Of a stretch of DNA of 64,000 nucleotides, positions 12,967 through 23,930 are shown one piece after another (the first letter of the stretch is position 1; each line of letters begins with the position of its first letter). This DNA is from Candidatus Methylomirabilota bacterium (GTDB lineage: Bacteria > Methylomirabilota > Methylomirabilia > Rokubacteriales > CSP1-6). Location: positions 1-64,000 of the forward strand of contig DASYVT010000023.1 of NCBI GenBank assembly GCA_035936835.1, written 5' to 3'. The notes under the pieces are model-generated. The model was not told the origin of the DNA. It saw only the letters and a program-made list of their open reading frames with translations, and made no database searches. A program made the position numbers and the translations under genes.

Positions 12967-14096
12967 AGACGGACGCCGCGCTCAGACCCGAAGACTTCCG
13001 TTGGATGGGGCGCGCTCTTGAGCTCGCCGGGCGCGGCGTGGGCATGACCTCTCCCAATCCCGTCGTGGGCGCCGTGCTCGTGGCGGCGGACCGCGCCGTC
13101 GGGGAGGGCTTCCACGCCCGAGCGGGCGCAGCCCACGCAGAGACGGAGGCGCTCGGACAGGCGGGCGCAGCGGCCCGCGGCGCGACGCTCTACGTCACGC
13201 TGGAGCCCTGCAACCACACGGGCCGGACGCCGCCGTGCGTGGAGGCGATCAGGGTTTCCGGTGTCAAGCGGGTCGTCGTGGCAACGCGCGATCCCAATCC
13301 CCGGGTATCGGGCGGTGGAGCCGCCGCGCTGTCCCGGGCCGGCGTCGAGGTGACGGTCGGCTGCCGCGAGGATGAGGCGATAGCCCTCAACCGCGTCTTT
13401 ATCATCGCGGCTCGGCGCGGCCGGCCTCACGCCACCCTCAAGTGGGCCGCGACGCTGGACGGCGCGACCGCCGACGCTCGGCGAGCGTCCCGCTGGATCA
13501 CCGGACCCGAGGCGCGGCTCGAGGCGCACCGCATGAGGAGCCGAGCGGATGCCATCGTCGTCGGGATAGGGACAGCCCTGGTCGACGATCCCGGTCTCGA
13601 CGTGCGGCTGGGTCATCCCTGGCCACGCGAGCCCTTTCGGGTCGTCGTCGACAGCCGAGCGCGTCTCCCGGTGTCGGCACGTCTCATCGGAGCGGGCAAG
13701 CCCGAGCGCGCGCTCGTGGCAATCACGGACGCCGCCGACCCGGAGCGCCTCGGCAACCTCGAGACGCGAGGGGTCACGGTGCTCAGGTGCAAGTCGCACG
13801 AGGGTCATGTTGACGTGCGCGACCTCGTATCTCGGCTCGGTGCCCTCGACGTAGGCGGGATCCTCGTGGAGGGGGGCGGCACGCTTGCCTGGGCCTTCCT
13901 CGAGGCGGGGCTCGTGGACCGCGTCGTCGCCTTCACGGCTCCCAAGCTCCTCGGGGGCGCGTCTGCGCCCAGGGCTCTCGAGGGCACCGGCCTGCTCCTG
14001 CCGGAGGCGATTCGGCTCGAGGGAATCTGTGTCCGTCCTATCGGGACGGACTGGATGATGGAGGCGGATGTCGTGCACCAGGGCGTCAAGGCCTGA
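12963..14096 (+). CDS. ribD: Bifunctional diaminohydroxyphosphoribosylaminopyrimidine deaminase / 5-amino-6-(5-phosphoribosylamino)uracil reductase
   Basis: RibD does the second and third steps of riboflavin synthesis. The 377-residue protein has an N-terminal deaminase domain with zinc ligands in HAETEAL and EPCNHTGRTPPC, and a C-terminal NADPH-dependent reductase domain starting near KWAATLDGATA and ending with the VEGGGTLAWAFLEAGLVD motif. It opens the rib cluster and is coupled to ftsY by ATGA. No FMN riboswitch precedes it, since the upstream sequence is ftsY coding DNA. Confidence 0.97.
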   Translation: MKTDAALRPEDFRWMGRALELAGRGVGMTSPNPVVGAVLVAADRAVGEGFHARAGAAHAETEALGQAGAAARGATLYVTLEPCNHTGRTPPCVEAIRVSGVKRVVVATRDPNPRVSGGGAAALSRAGVEVTVGCREDEAIALNRVFIIAARRGRPHATLKWAATLDGATADARRASRWITGPEARLEAHRMRSRADAIVVGIGTALVDDPGLDVRLGHPWPREPFRVVVDSRARLPVSARLIGAGKPERALVAITDAADPERLGNLETRGVTVLRCKSHEGHVDVRDLVSRLGALDVGGILVEGGGTLAWAFLEAGLVDRVVAFTAPKLLGGASAPRALEGTGLLLPEAIRLEGICVRPIGTDWMMEADVVHQGVKA

Positions 14097-14097
14097 T

Positions 14098-14691
14098 ATG
14101 TTCACGGGCATCGTCGAAGAGACGGGCCGGGTGCTGCGCCGCACCGGCGCCCGGCTGGTGGTCAGCGCGGGCGCGACGCTCGACGCCACGCAGGTGGGCT
14201 CGAGCCTCGCGGTGAGCGGCGTCTGTCTGACGGCCGTGGAGCTGGGTGCCGACTCCGTCGGCTTCGACGTCGGGCCCGAGACCCTCGCCCGGAGCGCCCT
14301 CGGGGATCTCTCGCCCGGAGACGAGGTCAACCTCGAGCGCCCCATGCGGCTCGACGGCTTCGTAGGGGGGCACCTGGTCCTTGGACACGTGGACGGCGTC
14401 GGGGTCATCGAGGCGGTGGAGAGGGAGGGAGAGACGGCGCGGCTCAGAATAGAATGGCAGGACCCGGGGCTGGGCCCGCTTCTGATCCCGAAGGGCTCGG
14501 TTGCGGTGGACGGGGTCAGCCTAACTGTCGCGGTCCTGGGGGCGAAGGCTTTCGAGATCATGGTGATCCCGCATACACTGGAGCGGACGACGCTGGGCGG
14601 GCTGAAGGCTGGCCGGCGGGTCAACCTGGAAATGGACGTAATCGGGAAGTACGTGCTGCGCGCCCTGAGCTTGAGAGAGGAGCGACGGTGA
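14098..14691 (+). CDS. ribE: Riboflavin synthase alpha subunit
   Basis: This enzyme dismutates two molecules of 6,7-dimethyl-8-ribityllumazine to riboflavin and the pyrimidine precursor. The 197-residue protein begins with the hallmark [10 protein letters not shown] and consists of two homologous beta-barrel repeats (1-95 and 96-190), the second with [12 protein letters not shown] and [19 protein letters not shown]. An in-frame ATG at 14068 would extend it into ribD; the ATG at 14098, one base after the ribD stop, fits the family N terminus exactly. Confidence 0.97.
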   Translation: MFTGIVEETGRVLRRTGARLVVSAGATLDATQVGSSLAVSGVCLTAVELGADSVGFDVGPETLARSALGDLSPGDEVNLERPMRLDGFVGGHLVLGHVDGVGVIEAVEREGETARLRIEWQDPGLGPLLIPKGSVAVDGVSLTVAVLGAKAFEIMVIPHTLERTTLGGLKAGRRVNLEMDVIGKYVLRALSLREERR

Positions 14692-15914
14692 CGACCGAGA
14701 GTAGGCGGGAGTTCGCGAGCATCGAGGAGGCGGTGGGAGACATCCGCGCCGGGCGGATCATCGTGGTGGTCGACGACGAGGACCGGGAGAACGAAGGCGA
14801 CTTCCTCATGGCGGCCGACAAGGCCACGCCCGAGGCCGTCAACTTCATGATCGTGCACGGGCGGGGCCTCATGTGCATGCCCATGCTGGGCGAGCGGCTC
14901 GAGGAGCTGCAGATCCCCATGATGGTCAACGACAACACCGCGCCGCTGGGGACCGCCTTTACGGTGAGCGTGGACGCGCGGCGCGGTGTCACCACCGGCA
15001 TCTCGGCGTACGATCGCGCGGTCACCATCCGCACGCTCGTCAATCCCCTGTCGCGCCCCGACGATCTGACGCGCCCCGGGCACATCTTCCCGCTTCGGGC
15101 TATGCCGGGCGGGGTCCTGCGGCGGGCGGGGCACACGGAGGCGGCCATCGACCTGGCGCGGCTTGCCGGCAGCGCACCGGCCGGCGTCATCTGCGAGGTG
15201 CTCAACGACGAGGGCGGCATGGCGCGGGTGCAGGACCTGCTCTTCCTGGCGAAACGCCACGGGCTCAAGTGCATCACGATCAAGGACCTCATCGAGTACC
15301 GCATCCAGAAGGAGAAGCTCGTGCGGCGGGCGGCAACCACGCAGCTGCCGACCGAGTACGGAGATTTCACCTGCATCGCCTACGAGACCACGGTGGACGA
15401 CCGCCTCCCGCTGGCCCTCGTCATGGGCGACGTGTGCAGCGACGACCCCGTGCTGGTGCGTGTCCACTCGGAGTGCCTGACGGCCGACGTGTTCGGCTCG
15501 CGCCGCTGCGACTGCGGCTCGCAGCTGCACAAGGCCTTGGCCATCATCGAGCGCGAAGGGCGCGGCATCCTCCTGTACATGCGTCAGGAGGGGCGGGGGA
15601 TCGGGCTCTTGAACAAGCTGCGCGCGTACGAGCTCCAGGACCAGGGTAAGGACACCGTCGAGGCCAACCACGTCTTGGGCTTCCAGGCCGACTTGCGCCA
15701 CTACGGCATCGGCGCGCAGATCCTCGTCGATCTCGGCGCGAAACGCCTGCGCATCCTCACGAACAACCCGAAGAAGATCGTCGGGATCGAGGGCTACGGG
15801 CTGCAGGTGGTCGAGCGCGTGCCGATCGAGATTCCGCCCACCGAGAGCAACAAGCGCTACCTGATGACCAAGCGCGAGAAGATGGGCCACCTCTTCTCTT
15901 CGCTGCCTGATTGA
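14688..15914 (+). CDS. ribBA: Bifunctional 3,4-dihydroxy-2-butanone 4-phosphate synthase / GTP cyclohydrolase II
   Basis: The 408-residue fusion supplies both riboflavin precursors. The N-terminal RibB domain (about 1-205) has [11 protein letters not shown] and the acidic and histidine residues of the ribulose-5-phosphate site ([11 protein letters not shown]). The C-terminal RibA domain (about 210-400) has the zinc site [20 protein letters not shown] and the RQEGRGIGL motif. The GTG at 14688 overlaps the ribE stop (GTGA) and has GAGAGGAG upstream. The deduced residues look intact in both halves. Confidence 0.97.
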   Translation: MTTESRREFASIEEAVGDIRAGRIIVVVDDEDRENEGDFLMAADKATPEAVNFMIVHGRGLMCMPMLGERLEELQIPMMVNDNTAPLGTAFTVSVDARRGVTTGISAYDRAVTIRTLVNPLSRPDDLTRPGHIFPLRAMPGGVLRRAGHTEAAIDLARLAGSAPAGVICEVLNDEGGMARVQDLLFLAKRHGLKCITIKDLIEYRIQKEKLVRRAATTQLPTEYGDFTCIAYETTVDDRLPLALVMGDVCSDDPVLVRVHSECLTADVFGSRRCDCGSQLHKALAIIEREGRGILLYMRQEGRGIGLLNKLRAYELQDQGKDTVEANHVLGFQADLRHYGIGAQILVDLGAKRLRILTNNPKKIVGIEGYGLQVVERVPIEIPPTESNKRYLMTKREKMGHLFSSLPD

Positions 15915-15915
15915 G

Positions 15916-16440
15916 ATGGCCGGAGCCGCCCCCGAGAGGAACCCGAACAAAACATCCAGGCACGGCGCCCGCCGAGCGCCCACGGGTCGCTTCGCCGTCG
16001 TGGCGGCGCGATTCAACGAGTCGATCTCGAAGAAGCTCGCCGACGGAGCCGTCTGCGCGCTCGAGGCCGGCGGCGTGGCCGGCGAATGCGTCGAGGTCCA
16101 CTGGGTGCCCGGCGCGTTCGAGCTTCCGCAGGCGGCCATGGCGCTCGCGCGGACGGGCTGGTATGCCGGCATCGTCTGCGTCGGTGTGGTGATCCGGGGC
16201 GAGACCCCGCACTTCGATTACATCGCGGGCGAGGCCGCCCACGGGCTGTCGAGGGTCGCGCTCGAGACCGGGGTGCCGGTGAGCTTCGGTGTGATCACCG
16301 CGCTGACGGAAGCGCAGGCGTGGGAGCGCGCCGGAGGCGCCGTCGGCCACCGCGGCGAGGAGGCGGCACGGGCGGCGCTCGAGATGGCGGGCTGGATGCG
16401 GGGGCTCAAGGCCGGCCGCGCTCGCCCGCGCCGGCGCTGA
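15916..16440 (+). CDS. ribH: 6,7-dimethyl-8-ribityllumazine synthase
   Basis: Lumazine synthase condenses the pyrimidine and the butanone phosphate and forms pentamers or icosahedral shells. The 174-residue protein has RFNESISKKL, the WVPGAFELPQAAMAL motif, CVGVVIRGETPHFDYI with the catalytic histidine, and the GVPVSFGVIT segment. It carries about 20 extra Arg/Pro-rich N-terminal residues compared with the 154-residue E. coli enzyme and an Arg-rich tail. The start lies one base after the ribBA stop; the stop shares one base with nusB. Confidence 0.96.
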   Translation: MAGAAPERNPNKTSRHGARRAPTGRFAVVAARFNESISKKLADGAVCALEAGGVAGECVEVHWVPGAFELPQAAMALARTGWYAGIVCVGVVIRGETPHFDYIAGEAAHGLSRVALETGVPVSFGVITALTEAQAWERAGGAVGHRGEEAARAALEMAGWMRGLKAGRARPRRR

Positions 16441-16856
16441 TGGGCAAGCGCCGCAAGGCCCGCGAGCTGGCGTTGCAACTGCTCTACCAACTCGATGTCC
16501 AGGGCGAGGGCTCGCCAGGGCCCCACCTCGACGAGTTCTGGACGCGCCACCCCGTGGACGTCGAGGTGCGCGAGTTTGCCGAAGCCCTGGTGCGCGGGAC
16601 CAAGCTCCACGAGGCGAAGATCGACGAGCTGATCTCCCAGTACGCGCAACACTGGGAGCTCGAGCGGATGGCGGTGGTGGACCGGAACATCCTCCGCGAG
16701 GGCATCTTCGAGATCCTGTGGGCCGGCGACGTGCCTCCGAAAGTCGCAATCAACGAGGCGCTCGAGGTGGCCAAGAAGTTCAGCACGCAGGAGTCGAGCC
16801 GCTTCATCAACGGGATCCTCGACCGCGTCCACAAAGAGCTGCGGCCCTCCGGCTGA
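16440..16856 (+). CDS. nusB: Transcription antitermination factor NusB
   Basis: NusB binds boxA RNA with S10 (NusE) and supports rRNA antitermination. The 138-residue protein begins GKRRKARELALQLLYQ and contains DRNILREGIFEIL and PKVAINEALEVAKKF, the conserved helices of the family. Its ATG overlaps the ribH stop (TGATG). ribH-nusB adjacency is widespread in bacteria and supports both calls. Confidence 0.97.
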   Translation: MGKRRKARELALQLLYQLDVQGEGSPGPHLDEFWTRHPVDVEVREFAEALVRGTKLHEAKIDELISQYAQHWELERMAVVDRNILREGIFEILWAGDVPPKVAINEALEVAKKFSTQESSRFINGILDRVHKELRPSG

Positions 16857-16863
16857 GGCCTGC

Positions 16864-17610
16864 GTGCGATACGCGGTCCTCTCCGACGTGCACGGCAACC
16901 TGGAAGCTCTGTCGGCCGTGCTGGCCGACGCGGCTTCCGAGGGAGCCCTCGGAATTCTGTGCCTGGGAGACGCGGTCGGGTACGGCGCTGATCCCGCTCC
17001 CTGCATCGAGCTGTTGGGCGAGCGCTCCACGCGGATGGTCGCGGGCAACCACGAGCACGGCGCGTTGGGCTTGCTGGACGTCCGCTGGTTCAACGCAGCA
17101 GCACGTGCGGCGGCGCTCTGGACTCGCGACCGCCTGGGCGCGGACCACCAGAGTTTTCTCTCCGCGCTCCCCCTCGCATCGACGCTCGGCGAGGCGACCT
17201 GCGTCCACGCGAGCCCGCGGCGCCCGGAGGAGTGGGACTATCTCCTCTCGGCGGAGGACGGGTTCCAGGCGTTCGGCGACTTCGCGACGCGTCTGTGCTT
17301 CGTCGGGCACTCGCATCGACCGGGCGTCTGGTCGCTGGGCTCGAGCGGGCCGGAGTACGAGGACTTGGCCGGCCCGGCCTTCCATGATCGCCGCATCCCC
17401 TTCCACGACGGGCGGCGGTACATCATCAACGTAGGCAGTGTCGGGCAGCCCCGCGACCGCGATCCGCGGGCCGCGTACGTCCTATGGGACGAGGACGAGC
17501 GAAGCGTCACGCTTCGGCGCGTGATGTACGATCACAAGACGGCGGCGGCCAAGATCCTCCGAGCCGGGCTCCCGCGCGCGCTGGCCGATCGCCTCGCGCA
17601 CGGGGTGTAG
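16864..17610 (+). CDS. Calcineurin-like metallophosphoesterase
   Basis: The 248-residue protein has the five metal-binding blocks of the superfamily: SDVHGNLEAL (D8, H10), LGDAVGYG, AGNHEHG, a histidine in CVHASPR, and VGHSHRPGVW. It resembles MJ0936/YfcE-type phosphodiesterases and the diadenosine tetraphosphatase-like group, but the substrate cannot be told from sequence. Cytoplasmic, no signal peptide. The start is GTG, seven bases after nusB, so it probably belongs to the same transcript. Confidence 0.85.
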   Translation: MRYAVLSDVHGNLEALSAVLADAASEGALGILCLGDAVGYGADPAPCIELLGERSTRMVAGNHEHGALGLLDVRWFNAAARAAALWTRDRLGADHQSFLSALPLASTLGEATCVHASPRRPEEWDYLLSAEDGFQAFGDFATRLCFVGHSHRPGVWSLGSSGPEYEDLAGPAFHDRRIPFHDGRRYIINVGSVGQPRDRDPRAAYVLWDEDERSVTLRRVMYDHKTAAAKILRAGLPRALADRLAHGV

Positions 17611-17659
17611 CCCGCTGCCTCTCCCCGGCCGCACGGCGACACGCAGGGCTGTCCTCACG

Positions 17660-19170
17660 TTGTCGGGGGTCGCCGGGGCCCTGGCATTCCCGACGACGGA
17701 CTGGTCGATGCTGGCCTGGGTCTGGCTGGTGCCCGCCTTTCTCTGCGCTCTCGAGCGTTCGCCCAGAGAGGCCCTCGCCGACGGATGGCTGGCCGGCACG
17801 GCATTCTTTGTCGTGCTCCTTCGCTGGCTCGACCACACCTTCCAGAACTACAGCGCCATCCCGTGGCCGGTGACGTGGCTTCCGATCCTCGCGCTGGCGG
17901 CCTACTGCGGTCTGTATACGGGGCTCGTGTGCGCCGCCATCGGGCGCCTGCGCGGCCGTCTCGGCGACGGCTGGGCGCTCGCAGTGGCGCCCGCGCTCTG
18001 GGTGGCGGGAGAGTGGATCCGCGACTGGCTCATGGGCGGGTTTCCGTGGGGCCTGCTGGGCTACTCTCAGCACCTGGCGCTCCCGGTGATTCAGATCGCC
18101 GAGATCGGCGGTGTCTACCTCGTGTCGATGCTTCTCGTAGCCGTGAACGCCGCCATCGCGGGGCTCTGTGTTCTCGGCAGGCGTCGGGCGGCTCCGGGCC
18201 TCGCGTCGGTCGCCCTCCTGCTGATGGGTTCGCTTGCCTTCGGCTGGTGGACTCTCTCGCACGAGTTCGGCCCTGCTGCCGACCGCGCGCTGCGCTTCGT
18301 CGAGATCGCCGTGATCCAACCCTCCGTCGAGCAGAGCCAGAAGTGGGACCCCGCGTACCAGGCACAGACTCTCGACCTCTACGAGAGCCTGACGCGCCAG
18401 GCAGCCATGACGAAACCGGCCGTCATCCTCTGGCCGGAGACCGCCGCGCCTATCTTCCTTCGCGGCGATCCCGCCCTGCTCAAAAGGCTCGTGGCGCTGT
18501 CCCGGGAGATTGAAGTGCCGGTGCTGGTCGGCTCCATCGACCAGCTGACGGGCCCACGGGATCAGTTTCTGAACAGCGCTTTTCTACTGGGAGATCAGGG
18601 GATTACGGCCAAGTATGATAAGATTCACCTCGTACCGTTCGGCGAGTATGTACCCCTTGCCGGGATCTTCGGCTTTGTCAGACAGTGGGCGGAGTTCATC
18701 TCTGATTTCGCGGCCGGCAGCCGCCAGACGGTGTTCCCGCTGCCCGGGGCGCCATTCGGCACCGTGATCTGTTACGAGGTGATTTTCCCCGGTCTGTTCA
18801 GGGGCTTCGTGGTTGGAGGCGCGAGCTTCATGGCCAACATCACCAACGATGCGTGGTTCGGACGGACGAGCGGCCCTTGGCAGCACCTGGGCATGCTTGC
18901 GCTCCGCGCTGTCGAGAACCGAGTGGCCATTGCCCGGGCGGCAAACACGGGCATCTCGGGATTCCTGGGCCCGGACGGACGCGTGGGGCGGACGCTGCCG
19001 CTCTTGGAGCGCGGCTTCCTCTCCGCCCGGATCCCGCTCCGGTCGCGAACGACCCTGTACACGCGGTTCGGTGACTGGCTCGTCTACCTGTGCCTTGGGT
19101 TGTCCGCCGCGGCGTGGGCCGCCGCGGCCATCAGGAAGCCTGCGGCGCTAGGCAGGAAGCCTTCGGCGAC

Positions 19171-19177
<7 letters not shown>
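17660..19177 (+). CDS. lnt: Apolipoprotein N-acyltransferase
   Basis: Lnt adds the third acyl chain to lipoproteins in the inner membrane, the last maturation step before LolCDE sorting. The protein has about six N-terminal membrane helices, a periplasmic nitrilase-like domain and a final C-terminal helix. The catalytic triad is intact: E260 (LWPETAAP), K321 (KYDKIHLVPFGEYVP) and C371 (VICYEVIFPG). The 505-residue frame here starts at TTG 17660, but homologous sequence (RRAVLTLSGVAGALAF) begins upstream and no ATG, GTG or TTG exists earlier in frame after the previous stop, so the true start may be a rarer codon such as CTG 17615. lolC and lolD follow downstream. Confidence 0.94.
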
Positions 19178-20269
<1,092 letters not shown>

Positions 20270-20270
20270 C

Positions 20271-21866
20271 GTGGCCGCCGCGCAGCCAGAGGGACCCCTG
20301 CCCGAGGCGCCCCAGCCGGAGACACCCAAGCCGGAGACACCCAAGCCGGAGACAAATGACCTCATTCGGCGGCGCCTCGAGAAGCTGGAGGCGCTTCGCG
20401 CCGGCGGGATCGACCCGTTCGGGCAGCGTTTCGCGGTCACGCACTGGGCAGGCGAGCTCGGGCGCCGCTTTCACGCCGCGGGTGACGACCTGCTCAAGCA
20501 GGCCGGCCCCGTGGTCGTCGCCGGGCGGGTGGTCGCGCTCAGGCACCACGGGAAGACCTGCTTCGCGCACCTGCGCGACCAGTCCGGGCAGATACAGCTC
20601 TACGCCCGGGTGGACGGGCTCGGGGAGCGCTACGCGCTGTTCACCAACCTCGACGTCGGCGACTTCATCGGTGTGACAGGGGAGCTCTTCCGAACGCGCA
20701 CTGGCGAGTTGACCGTCGCCGTCCGGAGCTTCGAGTTCCTCGCCAAGTCGCTCCGGCCGCTGCCGGAGAAATGGCACGGGCTCAAGGACGTCGAGACCCG
20801 GTACCGGCGCCGCTACGTCGACCTCGTGATGAACCCCCAGGTCCGCGAGGTCTTCGTGATCAAGAGCCGGCTGATCCGCGAGATGCGCGCCTTTCTGGAC
20901 GCGCGTGGCTTCCTCGAGGTCGAGACCCCGATGATGCAACCCATTCCCGGCGGAGCGGCGGCCAAGCCCTTCGTGACGCACCACAACGCGTTGGACATGG
21001 CGCTCTACCTGCGCATCGCCCCCGAGCTGTATCTCAAGCGCCTGGTTGTCGGCGGGCTCGACCGCGTCTACGAGATCAACCGGAGCTTCCGCAACGAGGG
21101 GATCTCGACGCAGCACAACCCCGAGTTCACGATGCTGGAGTTCTACCAGGCCTACGCGGACTATGAGGACCTCATGAGCTTGACGGAGGAGATGCTCGCG
21201 CATCTCGGGCGGGAGGTCCTCGGAGCGACCACGCTCCGGTACCAGGGCGAAGAGGTGAGTCTCGCGGGCCCGTGGCCGCGCCTGCCGTTCTTCGATGCGA
21301 TCTCCCGGGCCATCGGCGCCGCCGTCGGCCCGGAGACCCCTGAGGCCGCCTTGCGGAAGGCGGCGGTGGCGGCGGGCGTGCCGGAGCCCAAGGCGGGGGC
21401 GGGCGCCGTCGGCCTGTGGAAGGACGTCTTCGACACGCTCGTCGAGCAGACCCTGGTCCAGCCGACCTTCATCACCGACTTCCCCATCGAGCTCTCGCCG
21501 CTGTCCAAGCGCAAGACCGGCAACCCGCGGTTGGTGGACCGCTTCGAGCTGTTCATCTGCCGGCGGGAGATCGCCAACGCCTACTCGGAGCTCAACGACC
21601 CGGTAGACCAGCGCCGCCGCTTCGAGGAGCAGGCACGCGAGCGCGAGCGCGGCGATGAGGAAGCGCACTGGATGGATGAGGACTTCGTCCGCGCCCTCGA
21701 GTACGGCATGCCGCCGACGGCAGGCGAGGGGATCGGCATCGACCGGCTGGCCATGCTCTTCACCGACTCGCCGTCGATCCGCGACGTGATCCTGTTCCCC
21801 CACCTGCGCCCCGAGCGCGGCCAGGCTGGCCAGCCCGCGCCCGACGATGAAGAGGGCGAGGGCTGA
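20271..21866 (+). CDS. lysS: Lysyl-tRNA synthetase, class II
   Basis: The 531-residue enzyme charges tRNA-Lys. It has an N-terminal OB-fold anticodon-binding domain (about 60-185) and a class II catalytic core with motif 2 [20 protein letters not shown] and motif 3 [12 protein letters not shown]. An unusual N-terminal tail carries the repeat [13 protein letters not shown], encoded by a 15-bp tandem repeat (20316-20354). The start is GTG 20271, two bases after prfB. The stop shares one base with lolC. Confidence 0.97.
   Translation: MAAAQPEGPLPEAPQPETPKPETPKPETNDLIRRRLEKLEALRAGGIDPFGQRFAVTHWAGELGRRFHAAGDDLLKQAGPVVVAGRVVALRHHGKTCFAHLRDQSGQIQLYARVDGLGERYALFTNLDVGDFIGVTGELFRTRTGELTVAVRSFEFLAKSLRPLPEKWHGLKDVETRYRRRYVDLVMNPQVREVFVIKSRLIREMRAFLDARGFLEVETPMMQPIPGGAAAKPFVTHHNALDMALYLRIAPELYLKRLVVGGLDRVYEINRSFRNEGISTQHNPEFTMLEFYQAYADYEDLMSLTEEMLAHLGREVLGATTLRYQGEEVSLAGPWPRLPFFDAISRAIGAAVGPETPEAALRKAAVAAGVPEPKAGAGAVGLWKDVFDTLVEQTLVQPTFITDFPIELSPLSKRKTGNPRLVDRFELFICRREIANAYSELNDPVDQRRRFEEQARERERGDEEAHWMDEDFVRALEYGMPPTAGEGIGIDRLAMLFTDSPSIRDVILFPHLRPERGQAGQPAPDDEEGEG
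20316..20354 (+). repeat. 15-bp in-frame tandem repeat in the lysS N-terminal tail
   Basis: CCGGAGACACCCAAG occurs at 20316-20330 and 20331-20345 without mismatch, followed by a partial third copy to 20354. It encodes the PETPK repeat, outside the conserved synthetase domains. A length change here would stay in frame. Confidence 0.9.
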
Positions 21867-23110
21867 TGCCCGGCCGAGGCCTCCCCTTCGAGCTGTTCCT
21901 GGCGCTCCGCTATCTCCGCGCGCGCGGACAGCGCGCCAACTTCTCGCTCTTCGTCTGGATCGGCGTGGGAGGCGTCTTCCTGGGCGTCAGCGCCCTCATC
22001 GTGGTGCTGGCCGTGATGACCGGGTTCCAGGACGGCATCAAGGACAGGATCATCGCAGCGAACCCTCACATCCTGGTCGTCGAGCGGGGCGGTCGCGGGG
22101 TCGCCGGGGCCTCGGAGGTCGCCTCGCGGGTGCGATCCATACGCGGGGTGCTCTCGGCCACGCCTTTCGTGGTCCAGCAGGCGCTGTTCACCAGCCAAGG
22201 CCGCGGCGCCACGGGCGGGCTCCTGCGGGGCGTCGATCTCGCGTCGCCGACCGTCCGGGCGCAGCTCGCGGGCGAGGTCAAGACTGGAAGCCTCGACCCG
22301 CTGCTGCGGGTATCGGGGGAGCCCGCCCTCCTGCTGGGACGAGAGCTCGCGAGGACGCTCGGCGTTGTTCCCGGCGATCACCTAACGCTCATCTCGCCCG
22401 AGAGCGCCATGACGGGGGTCGGCCTCGTTCCCAAGATGCGGCGATTCGAGGTGGCGGGTTATGTCGAGGTGGGGCTGTACGAGTACGACGCCTCATTGGC
22501 CTACACCGGGATCGCGGCTGCCCAGGAGTTCGCAGGGCTCGGCGACCGGGTCTCCGGGGTCGAGGTGAAGCTCGACGACCCCTTCGATGCCAAGAAGATC
22601 GGCCGGCGAATCGCCGCGGTCGTCGGGCCCGGGCTCTGGATCCGCGATTGGATGGGGATGAACCGCAACCTCTTCGCGGCGCTCCAGCTCGAGAAGCTGG
22701 CGCTCTTCGTCATCGTCACGATCATCGTGCTGGTCGCGGGCTTCGCGATCATCGGCCACCTGATCCTGCTCGTGGCGGAGAAGCGCAAGGAGATCGGCAT
22801 CCTCAAGGCCATGGGCGCGAGCGCGGGAAGCATCGGGAGCGTCTTCCTGGCGGCCGGGATGGCGATCGGCCTCGTCGGCACGGTGGCCGGCAGTCTCTTC
22901 GGCCTGGCGTTGATCTGGGTCCAGAACACATACAAGATCATCCGGCTGGCCGGTGACGTGTACCAGATCGACCACCTTCCCATGAAGCTGACCGGGCTCG
23001 ACTTCGCCCTCGTCACGAGCGCGACGCTGCTGATCTCGTTCCTGGCGACGCTGTCCCCGGCGCGCCGGGCCGCTCGGCTGGACCCTATCGAGGTGCTCCG
23101 GTATGAGTGA
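21866..23110 (+). CDS. lolC: Lipoprotein-releasing ABC transporter permease LolC/E
   Basis: This 414-residue inner-membrane permease extracts mature lipoproteins for transfer to LolA. It has one N-terminal membrane helix (about 27-50), a periplasmic MacB-like domain (about 55-270), and three C-terminal helices (about 275-300, 320-350, 380-400) with the EKRKEIGILKAMGAS coupling motif. It overlaps lolD by eight bases. Only one LolC/E-type permease is present, so the transporter may use it as a homodimer; a second copy elsewhere cannot be excluded. Confidence 0.93.
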   Translation: MPGRGLPFELFLALRYLRARGQRANFSLFVWIGVGGVFLGVSALIVVLAVMTGFQDGIKDRIIAANPHILVVERGGRGVAGASEVASRVRSIRGVLSATPFVVQQALFTSQGRGATGGLLRGVDLASPTVRAQLAGEVKTGSLDPLLRVSGEPALLLGRELARTLGVVPGDHLTLISPESAMTGVGLVPKMRRFEVAGYVEVGLYEYDASLAYTGIAAAQEFAGLGDRVSGVEVKLDDPFDAKKIGRRIAAVVGPGLWIRDWMGMNRNLFAALQLEKLALFVIVTIIVLVAGFAIIGHLILLVAEKRKEIGILKAMGASAGSIGSVFLAAGMAIGLVGTVAGSLFGLALIWVQNTYKIIRLAGDVYQIDHLPMKLTGLDFALVTSATLLISFLATLSPARRAARLDPIEVLRYE

Positions 23111-23786
23111 GGCGCTGGTCGCGGCGCGCGAGCTTGAGCGGGAGTACCGGGTCGGCCCCGAGACCGTGCGTGTGCTGCGGGGCGTGAGCCTGTCCGTCAA
23201 CGCGGGGGAGAGCGTCGCCCTGATCGGCGCCTCGGGGGTCGGGAAATCGACGCTGCTCCATCTCCTGGGCGGGCTCGATCGCCCTACGGTCGGGCAGGTG
23301 CTCTTCGCGGGCGAGGACATGTACGCCCGCTCGGAGGGCGCGCTGGCCCGGCTCCGGCGCACCGAGATCGCGTTCATCTTCCAGTTCTACAATCTCTTGG
23401 GCGAGATGACCGCGCTCGAGAACGCGATGATGCCGGCCTTGCTCCAACGCCTGCCGGCCGCCCAGGCCCGGGAGCGCGGAGCCGCTGCTCTGCACGAGGT
23501 CGGGTTGGGCGACAGGCTCGGCCACCGCCCGGGCGAGCTGTCGGGCGGGGAGCAGCAGCGGGTCGCCATCGCCCGCGCGCTCGTCGCCCAGCCCCGACTG
23601 GTCCTGGCCGACGAGCCCACGGGCAACCTCGACCCCAAGACCAGCGAGGTGATCTGGGATCTCTTCCTGAGACTGCAGGCGGAACGGGGCCTGGCCTTCG
23701 TCATAGCGACCCACAACCACGATCTGGCTCGCAAGGCCGACCGCGGATACCGGCTGCTGGAGGGGCGGGCGGTCGCCTGGAGCTGA
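23103..23786 (+). CDS. lolD: Lipoprotein-releasing ABC transporter ATPase LolD
   Basis: The 227-residue ABC ATPase powers LolC. It has Walker A GASGVGKSTLLHLLGG (about 40), the FIFQFYNLLGEMTALENAMMP Q-loop region, the signature LSGGEQQRVAIARALV, Walker B LVLADEPTGNLD and an H-loop THNHD. These are the residues of the LolD/MacB subfamily. It ends the lnt-to-lolD run; a 209-base gap to clpC follows. Confidence 0.96.
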   Translation: MSEALVAARELEREYRVGPETVRVLRGVSLSVNAGESVALIGASGVGKSTLLHLLGGLDRPTVGQVLFAGEDMYARSEGALARLRRTEIAFIFQFYNLLGEMTALENAMMPALLQRLPAAQARERGAAALHEVGLGDRLGHRPGELSGGEQQRVAIARALVAQPRLVLADEPTGNLDPKTSEVIWDLFLRLQAERGLAFVIATHNHDLARKADRGYRLLEGRAVAWS

Positions 23787-23794
23787 GGGTCGCG

Positions 23795-23812
23795 GAGGCC
23801 CTTTCCGGCCTC
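23795..23812 (+). terminator. Weak hairpin just after lolD
   Basis: GAGGCC (23795-23800) and GGCCTC (23807-23812) can pair as a six-base stem with a six-base loop nine bases after the lolD stop. There is no following T-run, so intrinsic termination is doubtful. It marks a plausible operon boundary before clpC. Confidence 0.3.
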
Positions 23813-23890
23813 TCATCGAATTCGCGCACTTAGATCTCACCAAAGGGGCCCGAAGGAAGAAAATGCTAGGCCGACCGAGGACTTGGGAGG

Positions 23891-23896
23891 TATACT
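23891..23896 (+). promoter_or_regulatory. Possible -10 box upstream of clpC
   Basis: TATACT (23891-23896) matches the sigma-70 -10 consensus at five of six positions and lies 100 bases before the clpC start, in the longest intergenic gap of the window. I see no good -35 at 16-18 bases upstream. A start near 23903 would give a leader containing the three repeats at 23931-23980. Confidence 0.35.
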
Positions 23897-23930
23897 TTGC
23901 CCAGGTCAGGGTCGGGCTCAGGGGCGGTTC

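Noticed and set aside
12900-12970. FMN riboswitch ahead of the riboflavin genes
   Set aside because: The region before ribD is ftsY coding sequence with a four-base overlap, leaving no space for the aptamer.
12858-16172. A very long open frame on the - strand (about 1100 codons) opposite the riboflavin genes, and similar ones opposite tlyA, smc and others
   Set aside because: In DNA this GC-rich, stop codons are rare in the antisense frames. The + strand carries clear conserved enzymes with intact motifs and coupled starts, and the antisense translations show Arg/Pro/Ala-rich, domain-free sequence.
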